This document shows positions 41,964 to 43,266 of a stretch of 43,266 nucleotides of DNA, piece after piece. This DNA is from Comamonadaceae bacterium (GTDB lineage: Bacteria > Pseudomonadota > Gammaproteobacteria > Burkholderiales > Burkholderiaceae_C), in assembly GCA_947442105.1 (NCBI GenBank), contig CANEVH010000033.1:1-43266 (forward strand), in the 5' to 3' direction. The notes under the pieces are model-generated. The model was not told the origin of the DNA and made no database searches. It saw nothing but the letters and a program-made list of their open reading frames with translations. The position numbers and the translations under genes were made by a program. Numbering within the stretch: the first letter of the stretch is position 1; every line of letters starts with the position of its first letter.

Positions 41964-42935
41964 GTGAGCCAGACACCCATGCCCACGGCGCGCTACCTCA
42001 CTGCGGCTTTTTACCGGTTTGTAGACCTGCCCGACTACGCGCAGCGCCGTCCTGCCCTGCTGGACCTGTGCCTGCAACGCCAGGTCAAAGGCATTGTTCT
42101 GCTGGCGCGCGAAGGCATTAACAGCACCATTGCAGGCGCGCCCAACGACGTGCACGCGGTGCTAGCCTATTTGCGCGCCGACCCCGCCTTTGCCACGCTG
42201 GTGCACAAAGAGTCGTGGTCTGACACCGCGCCCTTTCACCGCATGAAAGTGCGGCTGAAAAAAGAGATCGTCACCATGGGCGTGCCCGGCATCAGCCCCA
42301 CCACGGGCGCAGGCGCCTACGTCAAGCCGCAGGACTGGAACGCTCTGATCAGCGACCCGAACGTGGTGGTAGTGGACATGCGCAACGACTACGAAGTGGC
42401 GATAGGCACGTTTGCCGGGGCTCTGGACCCGCGCATCAAAACCTTTTCCGAGCTGCCCGCCTGGGCCGCGCAGGCGCCCGCACTCCAAGCGCGCGAGGGC
42501 AAAAAACCCAAGGTCGCCATGTTTTGCACTGGCGGCATCCGCTGCGAAAAGTCCACCGCCTTGCTGCGCGCCCAGGGCTTTGAGGAAGTGTTTCACCTGG
42601 AAGGCGGCATTCTGAAATACCTGGAAACCGTGCCCGAGGCGCACAGCCTCTGGCGGGGCGAATGCTTTGTGTTTGACGAGCGCGTCTCGGTCGGCCACGG
42701 CCTGCAACCCGGCGCCCACCAACTGTGCCGCTGCTGCCGCCAGCCCCTGCCCGAAGGCGCGCTCGAATCCCCCGAGTTTGAGCTGGGCGTGAGCTGCCCA
42801 CGCTGCTTTGCCACCAGCACGCCAGCGCAAAAAGACAGTGCACGGGAACGGCAACGCCAGTGGCTGCTGGCAAAGGCGCGGGCGCAAACGCATATTGGGC
42901 GGGTGGCGGGGGATGGGGTCGCGCGGGAGCATTGA
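41964..42935 (+). CDS. trhO: tRNA uridine(34) hydroxylase TrhO (YceA/UPF0176)
   Basis: Rhodanese-fold enzyme that installs 5-hydroxyuridine at the wobble position of tRNAs. The N-terminal acylphosphatase-like part has GIVLLAREGINSTIAG; the rhodanese part has the catalytic Cys188 in FCTGGIRCEKST, then HLEGGILKYLE. A C-terminal segment carries CRCCRQPL and CPRC, a likely zinc site usual for this family. The start is uncertain: GTG 41964 (MSQTPMPTARYL) or ATG 41979 (MPTARYL), neither with a strong ribosome-binding site. It lies 33 bp after dnaJ. Confidence 0.92.
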   Translation: MSQTPMPTARYLTAAFYRFVDLPDYAQRRPALLDLCLQRQVKGIVLLAREGINSTIAGAPNDVHAVLAYLRADPAFATLVHKESWSDTAPFHRMKVRLKKEIVTMGVPGISPTTGAGAYVKPQDWNALISDPNVVVVDMRNDYEVAIGTFAGALDPRIKTFSELPAWAAQAPALQAREGKKPKVAMFCTGGIRCEKSTALLRAQGFEEVFHLEGGILKYLETVPEAHSLWRGECFVFDERVSVGHGLQPGAHQLCRCCRQPLPEGALESPEFELGVSCPRCFATSTPAQKDSARERQRQWLLAKARAQTHIGRVAGDGVAREH

Positions 42936-43127
42936 CTGCAGTTGCGGCTTTGGTTGAAGAGGGGCTTAGGTTTGAGCTTATGCAGGGTGAGGGCCGGGTT
43001 GGGCCAGAAGCGTTATACGGCCGAGCCTCGCTTTGAGGCTGCGACAGGCTGACTTCAGTCGTCCAAGCGACAGTCTCAAAAGTCAGCAATTCCGCGAAAA
43101 CAGTCGTTCGATTTCGACGTCTAACAG

Positions 43128-43266
43128 GCTGCTGAAATACCCCACGCAAAAGTGTGGCGCCTTGCTCGGGACATTTGATTTCCACGCAACCCTTTCATAT
43201 CGTGAACTCCCGGCGCTTTTCGAGGCTGATTTCATCGGTTTGAGCCTCGTTTTCCCGCATTTCCCG
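43128..43266 (-). mobile_element. Right copy of the 139-bp inverted repeat (insertion-sequence end)
   Basis: Reverse complement of 13-151 with one difference at 43213. It includes the C-terminal 23 residues of the same coding sequence as at the left edge, in the opposite direction (stop 43197-43195). The 192 bp between trhO and this end contain no gene I can support; a short stem AGCCTC/GAGGCT lies at about 43024-43040. Confidence 0.75.
43195..43266 (-). pseudogene. 3' end of a probable transposase, cut by the window edge
   Basis: Minus-strand frame entering from the window end and closing at TGA 43197-43195, with the same LEKRREFTI tail as the fragment at 1-84. It is another copy of that element in the opposite orientation. 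The transposase identity is inference. Confidence 0.5.

Overview
The window reads as a chromosomal segment of a GC-rich betaproteobacterium, most likely Burkholderiales/Comamonadaceae (Rhodoferax/Polaromonas-like). This rests on gene content and protein style: rpoD with a long Ala/Lys/Pro-rich N-terminus, a Gbd-type 4-hydroxybutyrate dehydrogenase, short CysE next to TrmJ, and grpE-dnaK-dnaJ. The species assignment is inference. No rRNA, tRNA or CRISPR was recognised. Both outer ends carry the same ~139 bp sequence in opposite orientation, each holding the 3' end of one coding sequence, so the window is probably a contig bounded by two copies of an insertion sequence.

Layout. 1-4.9 kb: IS remnant, cysE and trmJ (one operon), suhB, a PfkB/adenosine kinase and fpr. 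4.9-7.8 kb: a thioredoxin-like gene, then a toxin-antitoxin cluster (DUF433/DUF5615, mazEF with a nonsense codon near the mazF start, a lone HigA-like XRE regulator) and a TlpA-type thioredoxin. 7.9-10.6 kb: alaS, with an unusual low-GC segment. 10.7-14.5 kb: a DUF1835/DUF3658-type protein, then the divergent pair gbd and gabD, which together turn 4-hydroxybutyrate into succinate. 14.6-19.6 kb: a MarR-controlled tripartite efflux operon (marR, outer-membrane factor, emrA, emrB) with a textbook MarR box. 19.65-20.4 kb: a gene-free mosaic of direct and inverted repeats.

20.4-26.3 kb: a 1498-residue nuclease-methyltransferase (type IIG-like) lies 18 bp downstream of scoAB (3-oxoacid CoA-transferase). 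26.4-30.2 kb: slyX, a RelE/ParE-RHH toxin-antitoxin pair, a YjjJ/HipA-like kinase preceded by four 12-bp iterated repeats, and two AhpD/CMD-family genes. 30.2-32.0 kb: gamma-glutamyltransferase. 32.1-37.6 kb: dnaG, rpoD and aroE, the macromolecular-synthesis block. 37.7-41.9 kb: an FKBP-type isomerase, then grpE, dnaK and dnaJ, with sigma-32-like promoters before grpE and dnaK and a terminator between dnaK and dnaJ. 42.0-42.9 kb: trhO (tRNA U34 hydroxylase), then the second IS end.

Most of the window is housekeeping. The accessory signals are the toxin-antitoxin loci, the large restriction-modification enzyme with a repeat-built linker, the repeat mosaic beside it, and the foreign-looking insert in alaS. 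I see no multi-gene system that I would call previously undescribed. The strongest specific observations are the interrupted mazF, the alaS insert, the yjjJ iterons and the two heat-shock promoters.
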